A DNA stretch of 64,000 nt from Thermosipho ferrireducens (GTDB taxonomy: Bacteria; Thermotogota; Thermotogae; Thermotogales; Fervidobacteriaceae): NCBI RefSeq assembly GCF_017358165.1, contig NZ_CP071446.1:1054001-1118000 (forward strand). Direction: 5' to 3'. Positions 18,024 through 27,305 of the stretch are shown here, piece after piece. Position 1 is the stretch's first letter; each line of letters starts with the position of its first letter. The translations under genes were made by a program, and so were the position numbers. The notes under the pieces are model-generated. The model worked only from the letters and a program-made list of their open reading frames with translations, made no database searches and was not told the origin of the DNA.

Positions 18024-18878
18024 TCACGATAATTGTGCAGAAATATATGCAACTGCAAGCATTGAAAACACCAAAGCTTGAATTAGTCCCACGAAAATAC
18101 CAAAAAATCCCCAGAATACAATGGGAAGAAACATGTATTTCACAAGATAGGAAAGTATAAACGTGAGTATGGCACCTCCACCAACATTTCCAAATAGCCT
18201 GAGTGAGTGGGATACGGGTTTTGCTAACTCACCTATTATATTCATTGGAAGCATTATAGGATTAGGTTCTAACCACGATTTTAACCATCCCTTTAACCCC
18301 TTTGCTCTAATTGCAAAAGCGTGACTTATAAAAAACACCATAATAGCGTAGGTTAAATTTGTATTTAAATCAGCAGTTGGTGCAAACCATGTATCACTAA
18401 AAAGTGTAAAAGTAACCTGATTTCCAGCAGGGGTATTTATAACATTAACATTGATTCCAGGAATTGCTCCACCTATTACATTGGAAAGAGCAATAAATAT
18501 AAACAACGTTGTTGCTATCATAAAAGTTGGTCGAGCAAAACGTGGGTCATCAATAACACCTTCGACTATTTCATACATAAAATCCATAACCGCTTCTGCT
18601 AAAGACTGTTTTCGATCCGGAATAAGTTTGAAGTTTTTCCCAACACGTACGGCAAAAATTATTACTCCACCTATTATGACCCATGTCATTATAATAGTAA
18701 GCGGGTTTATCCGCGAGTACCAGACGCTTTTTTCAGACAATTGTACAATCCATCTGTTAGCAAGTCCCTGGGTTACTTCCTTTGCGTCCTTTGGAATGAA
18801 GAAAATAGCATTTATAAGACCGAGAGTAACGTATATAACTAAAAAGAGAGCTATGCCTATTTTAGCCCTTCTTTTCAC
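18024..18878 (-). CDS. atpB: ATP synthase a subunit
   Basis: Stator membrane subunit forming the two ion half-channels; about five or six membrane helices, 284 residues. The essential stator Arg lies in SHSLRLFGNVGGG. NTPAGNQVTFT and PNPIMLPMNIIGELAKPVSHS are typical. I choose GTG 18878, preceded 6 bases upstream by GGAGGTG. A more upstream ATG at 18893 is the first part of that Shine-Dalgarno itself and so is unlikely. The start region overlaps the atpI-like gene by 17 bases. Confidence 0.94.
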   Translation of the reverse strand: MKRRAKIGIALFLVIYVTLGLINAIFFIPKDAKEVTQGLANRWIVQLSEKSVWYSRINPLTIIMTWVIIGGVIIFAVRVGKNFKLIPDRKQSLAEAVMDFMYEIVEGVIDDPRFARPTFMIATTLFIFIALSNVIGGAIPGINVNVINTPAGNQVTFTLFSDTWFAPTADLNTNLTYAIMVFFISHAFAIRAKGLKGWLKSWLEPNPIMLPMNIIGELAKPVSHSLRLFGNVGGGAILTFILSYLVKYMFLPIVFWGFFGIFVGLIQALVFSMLAVAYISAQLS

Positions 18879-19245
18879 GCTGGTCACCTCCATAAAAAAG
18901 TCCAACTATGTACGCAGAAATTTTTACATTAATTAATCCTAAGAATACACCAAACAATGCGGAAACTTTGTCTTCCATAATATATCCTGCTAACAGAAAT
19001 AAACTTGCCGAAAAGAAATATCTCAAAGAAAATCCCTTAAGAATTTTTCGCTTTTTCGAAATTTCTCTGTAATTCAGATTAATTATATCCCTATATAAAG
19101 AATATATGTATAAAAACGCACCAATTGTTCCGATGATGTAACCGAAACTAAAACTTTTATTAGAAATAACAATACTACTTCCCACAACAAACAATGCTAT
19201 CATAAATGTGGTGAAATACATCTTTTTCAAAACATCATTTATCAT
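18862..19245 (-). CDS. AtpI-like membrane protein
   Basis: About 127 residues with four hydrophobic segments (near 12-30, 34-51, 75-91 and 94-115). Position directly before atpB and the four-helix pattern match AtpI/UncI, a non-essential protein proposed to aid c-ring assembly or Mg2+ supply. Sequence similarity to Escherichia coli AtpI is not obvious by eye, as is usual for this variable protein. ATG 19245 lies behind a GGAAG site; a TTG at 19254 is an alternative. It overlaps atpZ and atpB at its two ends. Confidence 0.75.
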   Translation of the reverse strand: MINDVLKKMYFTTFMIALFVVGSSIVISNKSFSFGYIIGTIGAFLYIYSLYRDIINLNYREISKKRKILKGFSLRYFFSASLFLLAGYIMEDKVSALFGVFLGLINVKISAYIVGLFYGGDQREKKG

Positions 19246-19471
19246 ATTTTTCAACTTCCTTTAAAAGTTGTCGGATTCCGTTATATATTCCTGAAATGGC
19301 TCCTAAAAATAGAAATATGATAACAAAGATCTTTTCGGTTTTGAATAAGTGATCTAAAAGTTTTCCTATAAAGAATCCTACAATTATATTTCCCGCAACA
19401 GATGCGCCAAATATAGTTATTAAATTTAATTTTAGTAATTCTTTCCCCAGATTTTTTGATTTTTTATTCAT
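19235..19471 (-). CDS. AtpZ-like small membrane protein
   Basis: 78 residues, two membrane helices (about 15-35 and 48-67) separated by a loop with GKLLDHLF. Residues GxxxGxxxGxxLD are typical of the AtpZ/AtpI family (two-helix form) encoded at the head of many ATP synthase operons. In Bacillus, AtpZ and AtpI form a complex linked to divalent cation supply. Having both here supports such a pair. The start overlaps the peptidase stop by 4 bases, so ATP synthase expression begins by coupling to the peptidase gene. Confidence 0.8.
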   Translation of the reverse strand: MNKKSKNLGKELLKLNLITIFGASVAGNIIVGFFIGKLLDHLFKTEKIFVIIFLFLGAISGIYNGIRQLLKEVEKYDK

Positions 19472-20538
19472 ACTATGAATATATCTTTTGATAAACTACT
19501 TAAAACGTCACACCCATCATTTTTTACCAGAACATTATCTTCTATTCTTATTCCAAATTCATTTGAAATATAGATACCAGGTTCTACTGTTACTATAGAA
19601 TTATGTGGTAATGGATGTTCATTATTTATACTTAAACCAGGTTCTTCGTGTACTTCAAGTCCTATTCCATGTCCAAGGGAATGTCCGAAATTGTTTCCAA
19701 AACCCTTTTCTATGATATAGTTTCTTGCTATTGAGTCTATTTCTTTACCAGTCATTCCGGCTTTTATTTTTGAAATAGCTTTTTCCTGGGCATTAACAAC
19801 TATTTGATGGACTTCTTTAACTTTTTCAGATGGTTCACCTATACAAAATACCCTTGTCAAATCACTAACATACCCTTTGTAAAAAGCTCCCCAGTCAACT
19901 ACTACAGGTTCACCTTTGTTTATTTCTTTATCGCTTGCTATTCCATGTGGTAAAGCCCCTCGCCAGCCAGAGGCAACTATAGTATCAAACGCAGCTTTTT
20001 CAGCACCTAAAAGTTTCATCTGATACTCTAAATAAGCAGAGAACTCTTTTTCAGTAATTCCAGGTTTAACAATTTCTAACGTCTTTTTAAATGCCTCTTC
20101 AGCAATATAAACAGCTTTTTTTATATTTTCAATTTCTTGAGAACTTTTTATTGAACGTGCTTTTATTACATCTTTTGAGATGTCAACGAAAGTTCCGTTA
20201 AATTTTTTCTGAAGCTGTTCAAAAATTGAAGCTGAAATTCTATTTTTTTCAATACCAACTTTTTTTGCCCCTATTTTTTCGAGCATCTCTGAAACAAGAT
20301 CTAAAAACTTTTTTTCTTTGGTTAGCTTTACAAGGTCAAAATTAGTTTCAAGCTTGACCTGTTCCCAATACCGGGAATCAGTGATTATCATTTGCACACC
20401 TTTGCCAAATATGATTCCCGAGAAGCTGCCACTGAATCCAGAGAAAAATCGCGTAGAAGGTGAATTTGAATTTTCTATGTTTATAATCAATATATTGTCC
20501 AGAGAGTGTTCGTCAAGAATCATGTGCAAATTTTTCAT
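19468..20538 (-). CDS. Xaa-Pro aminopeptidase (M24B family)
   Basis: 356 residues; cleaves the N-terminal residue before proline, or Xaa-Pro dipeptides. A creatinase-like N-terminal domain (1-120) precedes the pita-bread domain with metal ligands D and D in VVDWGAFYKGYVSDLTR, H in GHSLGHGIG, E in VEPGIYI and E in GIRIED. I choose ATG 20538, preceded by AAAGGAGAG. Extending the frame further runs into the tRNA-Arg gene and is therefore false. It is the first gene of the ATP synthase transcript and overlaps atpZ by 4 bases, which is unusual but common in scattered lineages. Confidence 0.93.
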   Translation of the reverse strand: MKNLHMILDEHSLDNILIINIENSNSPSTRFFSGFSGSFSGIIFGKGVQMIITDSRYWEQVKLETNFDLVKLTKEKKFLDLVSEMLEKIGAKKVGIEKNRISASIFEQLQKKFNGTFVDISKDVIKARSIKSSQEIENIKKAVYIAEEAFKKTLEIVKPGITEKEFSAYLEYQMKLLGAEKAAFDTIVASGWRGALPHGIASDKEINKGEPVVVDWGAFYKGYVSDLTRVFCIGEPSEKVKEVHQIVVNAQEKAISKIKAGMTGKEIDSIARNYIIEKGFGNNFGHSLGHGIGLEVHEEPGLSINNEHPLPHNSIVTVEPGIYISNEFGIRIEDNVLVKNDGCDVLSSLSKDIFIV

Positions 20539-20577
20539 AAATTCTCTCCTTTCCTGATTGTATAGAATTCTTTGTTC

Positions 20578-20654
20578 TGGTGTGCCTGGCGGGAATTGAA
20601 CCCGCAACCTCTGGATCCGGAGTCCAGTGCTCTATCCAATTGAGCTACAGGCAC
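20578..20654 (-). tRNA. tRNA-Arg (anticodon CCG)
   Basis: 77 nt with encoded CCA. Acceptor stem GTGCCTG/CAGGCAC pairs fully. D arm GCTC/GAGC, anticodon stem CTGGA/TCCAG with loop CT-CCG-GA, T arm with GGTTCAATTCC. Anticodon CCG reads the arginine codon CGG. Located between the RuvX gene and the Xaa-Pro peptidase gene on the same strand. Confidence 0.97.
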
Positions 20655-20669
20655 ACACCCCAGAGTTTT

Positions 20670-21287
20670 TTATACCTTTATAATTATACCATTTTCGGAA
20701 ATATGATTGTAAAAATCTTTTATAAGAAAATCCTTGCGTAAAACAATAATATCAAATTTTTTGTCTATTGATTTCAGGCTTTTTATTACCAGATTTTGTT
20801 TCTTATAATGGGCAAGGGCTATTGAGTGATTTTTTGTTAATGCTATGCATTTTTTAACGTTTATTGCTGGAGGCGTTTCTACATAAAGAATATTGCTTTC
20901 AAAAAGTTTGATATTTAATGGTTTGACAATTAAGAGCTTTTGTGCAACTTCTGGATTTTGAATATAATCTAAAAAAATCTGCCGGGCGCTAAACGCATCA
21001 TCATCTTTAATTCCATAAGATTTGGCCATTCTGGAGGTTAATCTTTCGTCGTATAGATAAACTTCAAAGCCTTTTTTAACGAGTTTTTCTCCAAATTTGA
21101 GAACTTTGAAAGTTTGAGATGAATAATTACCACTCATTGAAAGCGGCAATCCTAAAACTATAGTCTTACCGGATTTAATAATATCATTGATTTTTTCGGT
21201 TTTTACAACCCCGCTTTTTCTAATAAATTGTGATCCAATTGCATAGCCACATTTTCTGGTGCCGTAATCTATTGTTATTATCAACAA
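20670..21287 (-). CDS. RuvX/YqgF-type nuclease with C-terminal extension
   Basis: 205 residues. The first about 135 form an RNase H-like YqgF domain: DYGTRKCGYAIG with catalytic D7, LGLPLSMSG, YDERLTSRMA and DDAFSARQIFLDYI, whose Asp residues complete the site. YqgF proteins act in 16S rRNA 3' maturation or as Holliday-junction resolvase-like enzymes. Ordinary members stop near residue 140. Here a further 65-70 residues continue, predicted alpha-beta, with no motif I recognise. TTG start behind TAGGGGG. It lies 8 bases downstream of recJ, so a joint DNA-repair transcript is likely. Confidence 0.85.
   Translation of the reverse strand: MLIITIDYGTRKCGYAIGSQFIRKSGVVKTEKINDIIKSGKTIVLGLPLSMSGNYSSQTFKVLKFGEKLVKKGFEVYLYDERLTSRMAKSYGIKDDDAFSARQIFLDYIQNPEVAQKLLIVKPLNIKLFESNILYVETPPAINVKKCIALTKNHSIALAHYKKQNLVIKSLKSIDKKFDIIVLRKDFLIKDFYNHISENGIIIKV
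20683..20691 (-). promoter_or_regulatory. Possible extended -10 promoter of tRNA-Arg
   Basis: On the minus strand a TG-N-TATAAT extended -10 lies inside the end of the RuvX gene, about 30 bases before the mature tRNA. No good -35 is seen, which is acceptable with an extended -10. Prediction only. Confidence 0.4.
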
Positions 21288-21295
21288 GCATCCCC

Positions 21296-24241
21296 CTAAA
21301 TTTGCAAATATACATCGTATAGATATCTTTCTTCGATCATTTTATAAATGTCTTTTATATTGGCATTTAGGAGCATCATAGTGTATTTTTCAAAATATGG
21401 TAATTCTATCTCCCGCTCTTTTAATCTGAGAATCTTTTCAGGGGCATATTCTATTGTGTTTGTCTTTTCGGTTATTAGATTTTTTAACACGGACCTTAAA
21501 ACTTTTTCTGGAATGTTATATTTTACAGAAAGTTGTTGAATTTCTTCGTTTGAAGGAATGGTTGTTATATTTTCAAACAAAGTTTTGAGTTTTTCATTGC
21601 TTGGGAAAATCTTTTGTAAATGATTGAGCCTTTGATTAACGTCTTCTTTATTGTAAAAAAGTTGAAGAATAGAATAAGAAGAACCGGCTACTGCGTCTAT
21701 CAATTCTTTTACAGTTAGTGGGAAGTCATATAGTTTTATTTCAACACCATCTTGTAACATCGAAGGAAGACCATCTGTGTTTGTAGAACAGACTAATTTT
21801 TTTATCCTTTTTTTTCGCACCAGAGTGCTGATAGCTTTTTTCTGGAAAGGTTCTAAGATAGGACTATAAAAGACCATATCCTTAGGATTATGAGAAGCTT
21901 TCATAAGTTTTTCGTAAAATTTATCGACATAATGATAGTTTGAAAAAACATATGCTACAGCATTTGAATCGTATTCGATGCTTTTTTTTGTATTCCTTCG
22001 ATCCTCAAGACCAAAGTTGATTTTTCTATCCTCGGAATACAATGGTATATTTGTTTCAAAATTATAAATAGAAGTTATTATAACATTTTTTCCAGTTCTG
22101 GATATTAGTCTGGAGAATATTTCGCTGGAAATAGCAGGAAGTATTTGAATTTCATTAAGTACCACTGTGTCAAAGTCAGAAATATTTACGACGTTTTCTA
22201 AAATCATAATAGCGTTCGTTATAACATGTTTTTTATAATTTGTATTTATGGAATTTACGAAAGACAAGTCTTTTGGACAATGTCTTGAAAGGCTTTCGTA
22301 AATGTGTAAAGCATCAACATTGGTAGGGTTTATTATTAATGTTCTACTTTTTTCCATAAGATATATTAAAAAAGCGTTTCGAGTAAGTGGATCAGTTTGA
22401 AGGACAAAAGGCTTTGAGAAACTTGTATATTTTTTTACTTTCTCGAATCTCTGTAAAATTTCATTTGAATGGTAGTAATCAAAATCTTCAGAATTTTGAT
22501 TTCTCCAGTTGTTAGTGAAAGAATATATAAAGTACTTATCTTTGTACTCTTCCTCCGAAGCAGCTGAAACTTTAAAGTCTATTACGTTTAAAACTGGCCC
22601 AACACCGTTTTCACGAATATTAGCAGCAACGTCCAGGGATGTCAAAAGAGCTTGAATTGCTGGAATCTCATGATATTGTTTTTTTAAACCAAAGCCTATT
22701 CCTTCTATTAATTTGTGTTTTCCTCTAAGTGTTAATCTAACGTTTGTTCCATTGTTGCCAAAAAATCTGATACGATCGACTGTAGAATTCCTTATTAAAA
22801 ATATAGGTTCAGGATTTCCATGCCCGTAAGGTTCCAGATATCTCAAAGCTTCTAAAACTTCTTCGTTTATTTCATCAACTGTGAGTATAGCATCAACAGT
22901 AAGTGATGAAGTTACTTTGAGCAGTTGTTCTTCTAATTTATCTTTAAGTTCTTTGATGAAAGGCTTTATATTATTTTCTAAAATACTGAAACCTATTGCC
23001 ATAGGATGACCACCGAATTCTTCGAAATGGTGAGAAAAATTTTTTAAGATTTCTAAAATGTTAATTCCCTCGATACTTCGTCCAGATCCTCTTCCTATAC
23101 CATTTTCAAGAGAGATAACCAGAGCAGGTTTATTATATCTTTGAACGAGTTTTGTGGCTACAATACCTATTACACCGGCATGCCATCCTTCTTTGTAAAC
23201 TACTAAGACAGGAGCATCTTTCATATCAGTGCTTTCAATTTGAGCAACTGCTTCTTCGTATATTTTTGTTTCTATTTCCTGTCGGGTAAAATTGTATCCC
23301 AGGAGTATCTCAGCGAGCTGCTCGGCAGAAGACATATTTTCAGTCATAATTAACTTAAACGCATCTTCAGCCGAGTATAAACGACCCGCTGCATTAAGCT
23401 TGGGAGCTATACGGTAACCTATATCCTGGCTTGTGATGTAATTCAAGTTTAATTTTTTTATTAACTGAATTAGACCTATTCTATTTGTATTGTTTAATTT
23501 TTTCAGACCTTCTTTTACAATGTAACGGTTTTCATCTACAAGTTCTACCATGTCTGCTATGGTCCCCAGGGCCACAAGATCCAGCAAAGTATCTACATCT
23601 TCCTCGGGAATATCCAGAGATTTTGCCAATGCGGTAATTAGTTTATAAGCAACACCAACACCAGCAAAATCTTTAAAAGGATAATTATCATCAGCTCTTT
23701 TTGGATCAATTACAGCATCAGCAACTGGCAGTACATCCTTGGTACTGTGATGGTCAGTTATTATTGCATACATACCGAGTTTCTTAGTTAATTCAACCGC
23801 TTCAAAGCTTGTGATGCCACAGTCAACGCTTAATAAAACTTTAAATCCTTTTTCGTAAAAGCTCTGTACGATTGAAGGCTGGATGCCATAACCTTCATCT
23901 AAACGGTTTGGTATATAATAATCTACTTCCCACCCATGTTTTGAAAGAAAACTCACAAGAGTAGCTGTTCCAGTAATTCCGTCAACGTCATAGTCTCCAT
24001 AAACAAGCACGGGTAACCCTTTTTGACGTGCCATAATCAAAATTTCAACAGCCTTTGACATATCTTTGAGTAAAAACGGGGACCTTAAATCCTCTTTTAT
24101 TGGATTGATAAATTTCCAGGCCTTTTCTGGATCGTTGAATCCTCGCGTTACAAGGAGTTGTGAAGTAAGATAAGGAATCTTAAGCTTTTTAGAAAGCTCA
24201 TTAACCAACTCCTTATTAAATTGTCGTAGTTTCCATCTCAC
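21296..24241 (-). CDS. recJ: Single-stranded-DNA exonuclease RecJ, long form
   Basis: 981 residues. The DHH domain shows YGDYDVDGITGTATLVSFL, DCGITS, TDHHSTKD and ALGTIADM. DHHA1 shows HAGVIGIVATKL and GIGRGSGRSIEGINI with EFGGHPMA. An OB-like domain follows to about residue 560. The C-terminal 400 residues resemble the extra RecJ C-terminal domain of Firmicutes, with a degenerate helicase-like segment (DTVVLNEIQILP). It degrades ssDNA 5' to 3' in recombination and mismatch repair. GTG start behind AGGAGCAGGA. The gene is longer than the 570-residue E. coli enzyme because of that C-terminal region. Confidence 0.93.
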   Translation of the reverse strand: MRWKLRQFNKELVNELSKKLKIPYLTSQLLVTRGFNDPEKAWKFINPIKEDLRSPFLLKDMSKAVEILIMARQKGLPVLVYGDYDVDGITGTATLVSFLSKHGWEVDYYIPNRLDEGYGIQPSIVQSFYEKGFKVLLSVDCGITSFEAVELTKKLGMYAIITDHHSTKDVLPVADAVIDPKRADDNYPFKDFAGVGVAYKLITALAKSLDIPEEDVDTLLDLVALGTIADMVELVDENRYIVKEGLKKLNNTNRIGLIQLIKKLNLNYITSQDIGYRIAPKLNAAGRLYSAEDAFKLIMTENMSSAEQLAEILLGYNFTRQEIETKIYEEAVAQIESTDMKDAPVLVVYKEGWHAGVIGIVATKLVQRYNKPALVISLENGIGRGSGRSIEGINILEILKNFSHHFEEFGGHPMAIGFSILENNIKPFIKELKDKLEEQLLKVTSSLTVDAILTVDEINEEVLEALRYLEPYGHGNPEPIFLIRNSTVDRIRFFGNNGTNVRLTLRGKHKLIEGIGFGLKKQYHEIPAIQALLTSLDVAANIRENGVGPVLNVIDFKVSAASEEEYKDKYFIYSFTNNWRNQNSEDFDYYHSNEILQRFEKVKKYTSFSKPFVLQTDPLTRNAFLIYLMEKSRTLIINPTNVDALHIYESLSRHCPKDLSFVNSINTNYKKHVITNAIMILENVVNISDFDTVVLNEIQILPAISSEIFSRLISRTGKNVIITSIYNFETNIPLYSEDRKINFGLEDRRNTKKSIEYDSNAVAYVFSNYHYVDKFYEKLMKASHNPKDMVFYSPILEPFQKKAISTLVRKKRIKKLVCSTNTDGLPSMLQDGVEIKLYDFPLTVKELIDAVAGSSYSILQLFYNKEDVNQRLNHLQKIFPSNEKLKTLFENITTIPSNEEIQQLSVKYNIPEKVLRSVLKNLITEKTNTIEYAPEKILRLKEREIELPYFEKYTMMLLNANIKDIYKMIEERYLYDVYLQI

Positions 24242-24339
24242 TATCCTGCTCCTTTCTATTTTTTTCTATTTTCTGTTTTTACTTTTTCTTAAATATTGTA
24301 CCATAAAATTTATAAAAAGCGGTAATTTAGAATGTAAAA

Positions 24340-24800
24340 GATTGGCAAGGCTTGTCCTGAGCACGGAGTACGAAAGGTCTTGCGAGAGTTAGCGAGAACT
24401 GGCTCCCCACCCATGTCATTCCGAACCCGAAGGGTGAGGAATCTTATTTTGGCGAGAGTTGGCGAGATTAGCGAGATTGGCGAGTGTCAGAAAAAAACAA
24501 GATCCTTCGTCGCTGACGCTCCTCAGGATGACATCCCCTTCCTCATTTCATTTCTCGGGATGACATCCCTTCCGCTGCGCTCAGGATGACAAAGGAAGAA
24601 AATCATTCTAAGGAGCAAGAAGAGTATTCCTATTCATGTCATTCTGAGAAACAAGAAGGCAAAAAGCTCTCCGTTTATGTCATTCCAAGAAACAAAAAGG
24701 TGAGGAATCCCCCGCTTATGTCATTCCGAGGAACGTAGTGACGAGGAATCTTAACTTAGCGAGAGTTGGCGAGATTGGCGAGGTTAGTAAAAAATAAAAT
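24340..24800 (+). repeat. Cluster of dispersed composite palindromic repeats
   Basis: Non-coding. It contains several copies of an element beginning ATGTCATTCC and ending GAGGAATCTT (24413-24445, a decayed pair near 24639-24712, and 24719-24753), plus inverted copies (CAGGATGACA type near 24525-24535 and 24580-24592). Tandem 9-10-base GCGAG-containing units flank them (24381-24396, 24451-24484, 24757-24786). The same 33-base element recurs identically at 38011-38043. No transposase is nearby. Any frames here are not real genes. Confidence 0.85.
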
Positions 24801-24888
24801 CTTTTACATTTGTTTGAAACGATAAAAAAGTAAATTTTTCACTTCTTGATTTCTCAAAAAGCCGATTTCGACCTTTGGTTTGAAAAAC

Positions 24889-24917
24889 TTGACTAGAAGT
24901 GAAACATGTGGTAAATT
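24889..24917 (+). promoter_or_regulatory. Promoter of tRNA-Ala
   Basis: TTGACT, 17 bases, TAAATT. The predicted start is about 12 bases before the mature tRNA 5' end. Good spacing and position; sequence-based prediction. Confidence 0.65.
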
Positions 24918-24936
24918 AATAAATGTATTTTAATAT

Positions 24937-25012
24937 GGGGCCGTAGCTCAGCTGGGAGAGCGCTACCATGGCACGGTAGAGGCCGTGGGTTCAAGTCCCA
25001 TCGGCTCCACCA
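24937..25012 (+). tRNA. tRNA-Ala (anticodon GGC)
   Basis: 76 nt with encoded CCA. Acceptor GGGGCCG/CGGCTCC has one G-U pair; D arm GCTC/GAGC; anticodon stem CTACC/GGTAG with loop A-T-GGC-A-C; T arm GTGGG/CCCAT with TTCAAGT. The anticodon GGC reads alanine GCC/GCU. Confidence 0.97.
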
Positions 25013-25019
25013 TTTAAAC

Positions 25020-25050
25020 AAGGGAGGCGATAAGCCTCCCTTCCGTTTTT
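25020..25050 (+). terminator. Terminator after tRNA-Ala
   Basis: AAGGGAGGC/GCCTCCCTT stem, 5-base loop, then TTCCGTTTTT. It starts 8 bases after the tRNA CCA end. Confidence 0.85.
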
Positions 25051-25134
25051 AAGAGCTGGGTATGATTTTCAAAGAAAAATAACATTAATTATAAATATTC
25101 TGCTTTAATCACTGCTCATGGCAAATATTTAGAC

Positions 25135-25163
25135 TTCACAAAATCGCGTTTTTTGTGTACACT
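25135..25163 (+). promoter_or_regulatory. Promoter of groESL
   Basis: TTCACA, 17 bases, TACACT. The predicted transcription start falls at the beginning of the CIRCE-like element, the usual arrangement for HrcA control. Confidence 0.55.
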
Positions 25164-25167
25164 AAAA

Positions 25168-25194
25168 TTAGCAGTCATATATGTAGAGTGATAA
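25168..25194 (+). promoter_or_regulatory. CIRCE-like HrcA operator
   Basis: TTAGCAGTC, nine bases, GAGTGATAA. The consensus is TTAGCACTC-N9-GAGTGCTAA, so each arm has one mismatch. It lies 29 bases upstream of the groES start and overlaps the predicted transcription start. HrcA repression relieved on heat shock is expected. hrcA itself is not in the window. Confidence 0.85.
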
Positions 25195-25222
25195 CACAAA
25201 AATTTTGAAAGGGGGTTTGACG

Positions 25223-25495
25223 ATGAAGGTTACACCACTGGGTTCGAGACTTTTAATAAAGCCAATTACAGAGGAAAAAAGAACAGAAGGAGGAATCGTT
25301 CTTCCAGACACAGCCAAAGAAAAGCCTATGAAGGCTGAAGTCATCGCTGTTGGGAACATTGAGGATGATGATATTGACATTCGTGTAGGAGATAAGGTTA
25401 TTTTTTCAAAATATTCGGGAACTGAAATCAAAATCGATGATGAGGATTACATAATAATTGACCTGGAAGATATACTTGCTAAATTTGAAGACTAA
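25223..25495 (+). CDS. groES: Co-chaperonin GroES
   Basis: 90-residue lid of the chaperonin chamber. It begins [20 protein letters not shown] and contains the mobile loop [28 protein letters not shown] and [15 protein letters not shown] 25223 has AAAGGGGG 7 bases upstream. An in-frame TTG further up overlaps that site and is rejected. It forms an operon with groEL 16 bases downstream, under a CIRCE-like operator. Confidence 0.97.
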   Translation: MKVTPLGSRLLIKPITEEKRTEGGIVLPDTAKEKPMKAEVIAVGNIEDDDIDIRVGDKVIFSKYSGTEIKIDDEDYIIIDLEDILAKFED

Positions 25496-25505
25496 GGGGA
25501 GGTGA

Positions 25506-27131
<1,626 letters not shown>

Positions 27132-27132
27132 T

Positions 27133-27172
27133 AGATAGTAAAAGAAATCATGAGATAGTAAAAGAAATCATG
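27133..27172 (+). repeat. 20-base perfect tandem duplication
   Basis: The 20-base unit AGATAGTAAAAGAAATCATG occurs twice without gap between the groEL stop and its terminator. Probably a slippage or replication duplication; no function implied. Confidence 0.9.
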
Positions 27173-27198
27173 GGGCCGGTGTTTTCGGCCCCTTTTTT
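27172..27198 (+). terminator. Terminator of groESL
   Basis: GGGGCCG/CGGCCCC stem, 7-base loop and a T run. It is the only terminator before the suf promoter. Confidence 0.9.
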
Positions 27199-27241
27199 AT
27201 TGTAAATCAAAAAATAAGCAACAAAAATGTTACCAAAGTTA

Positions 27242-27271
27242 TTATCAAAAAGGAAATTAATATGATATACT
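27242..27271 (+). promoter_or_regulatory. Possible promoter of the suf operon
   Basis: TTATCA, 18 bases, TATACT, with a second overlapping TATAAT at 27271-27276. About 35 bases upstream of sufC. No clear SufR/IscR-type operator was recognised. Confidence 0.45.
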
Positions 27272-27305
27272 ATAATTAGGTTATGCTAATTTAGGAGGGA
27301 TGAAC

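Noticed and set aside
20539..20607. N-terminal extension of the Xaa-Pro peptidase
   Set aside because: It would translate the tRNA-Arg 3' half, and a good Shine-Dalgarno supports ATG 20538.
24380..24589. Open frame of 69 residues on the + strand
   Set aside because: It lies wholly in the dispersed-repeat cluster, has no ribosome site and its translation is Arg/Ser-rich repeat-derived sequence.
24340..24800. CRISPR-like array of short repeats
   Set aside because: Repeat units are 9-10 bases and irregular, spacers are not uniform, and no cas gene is in the window.
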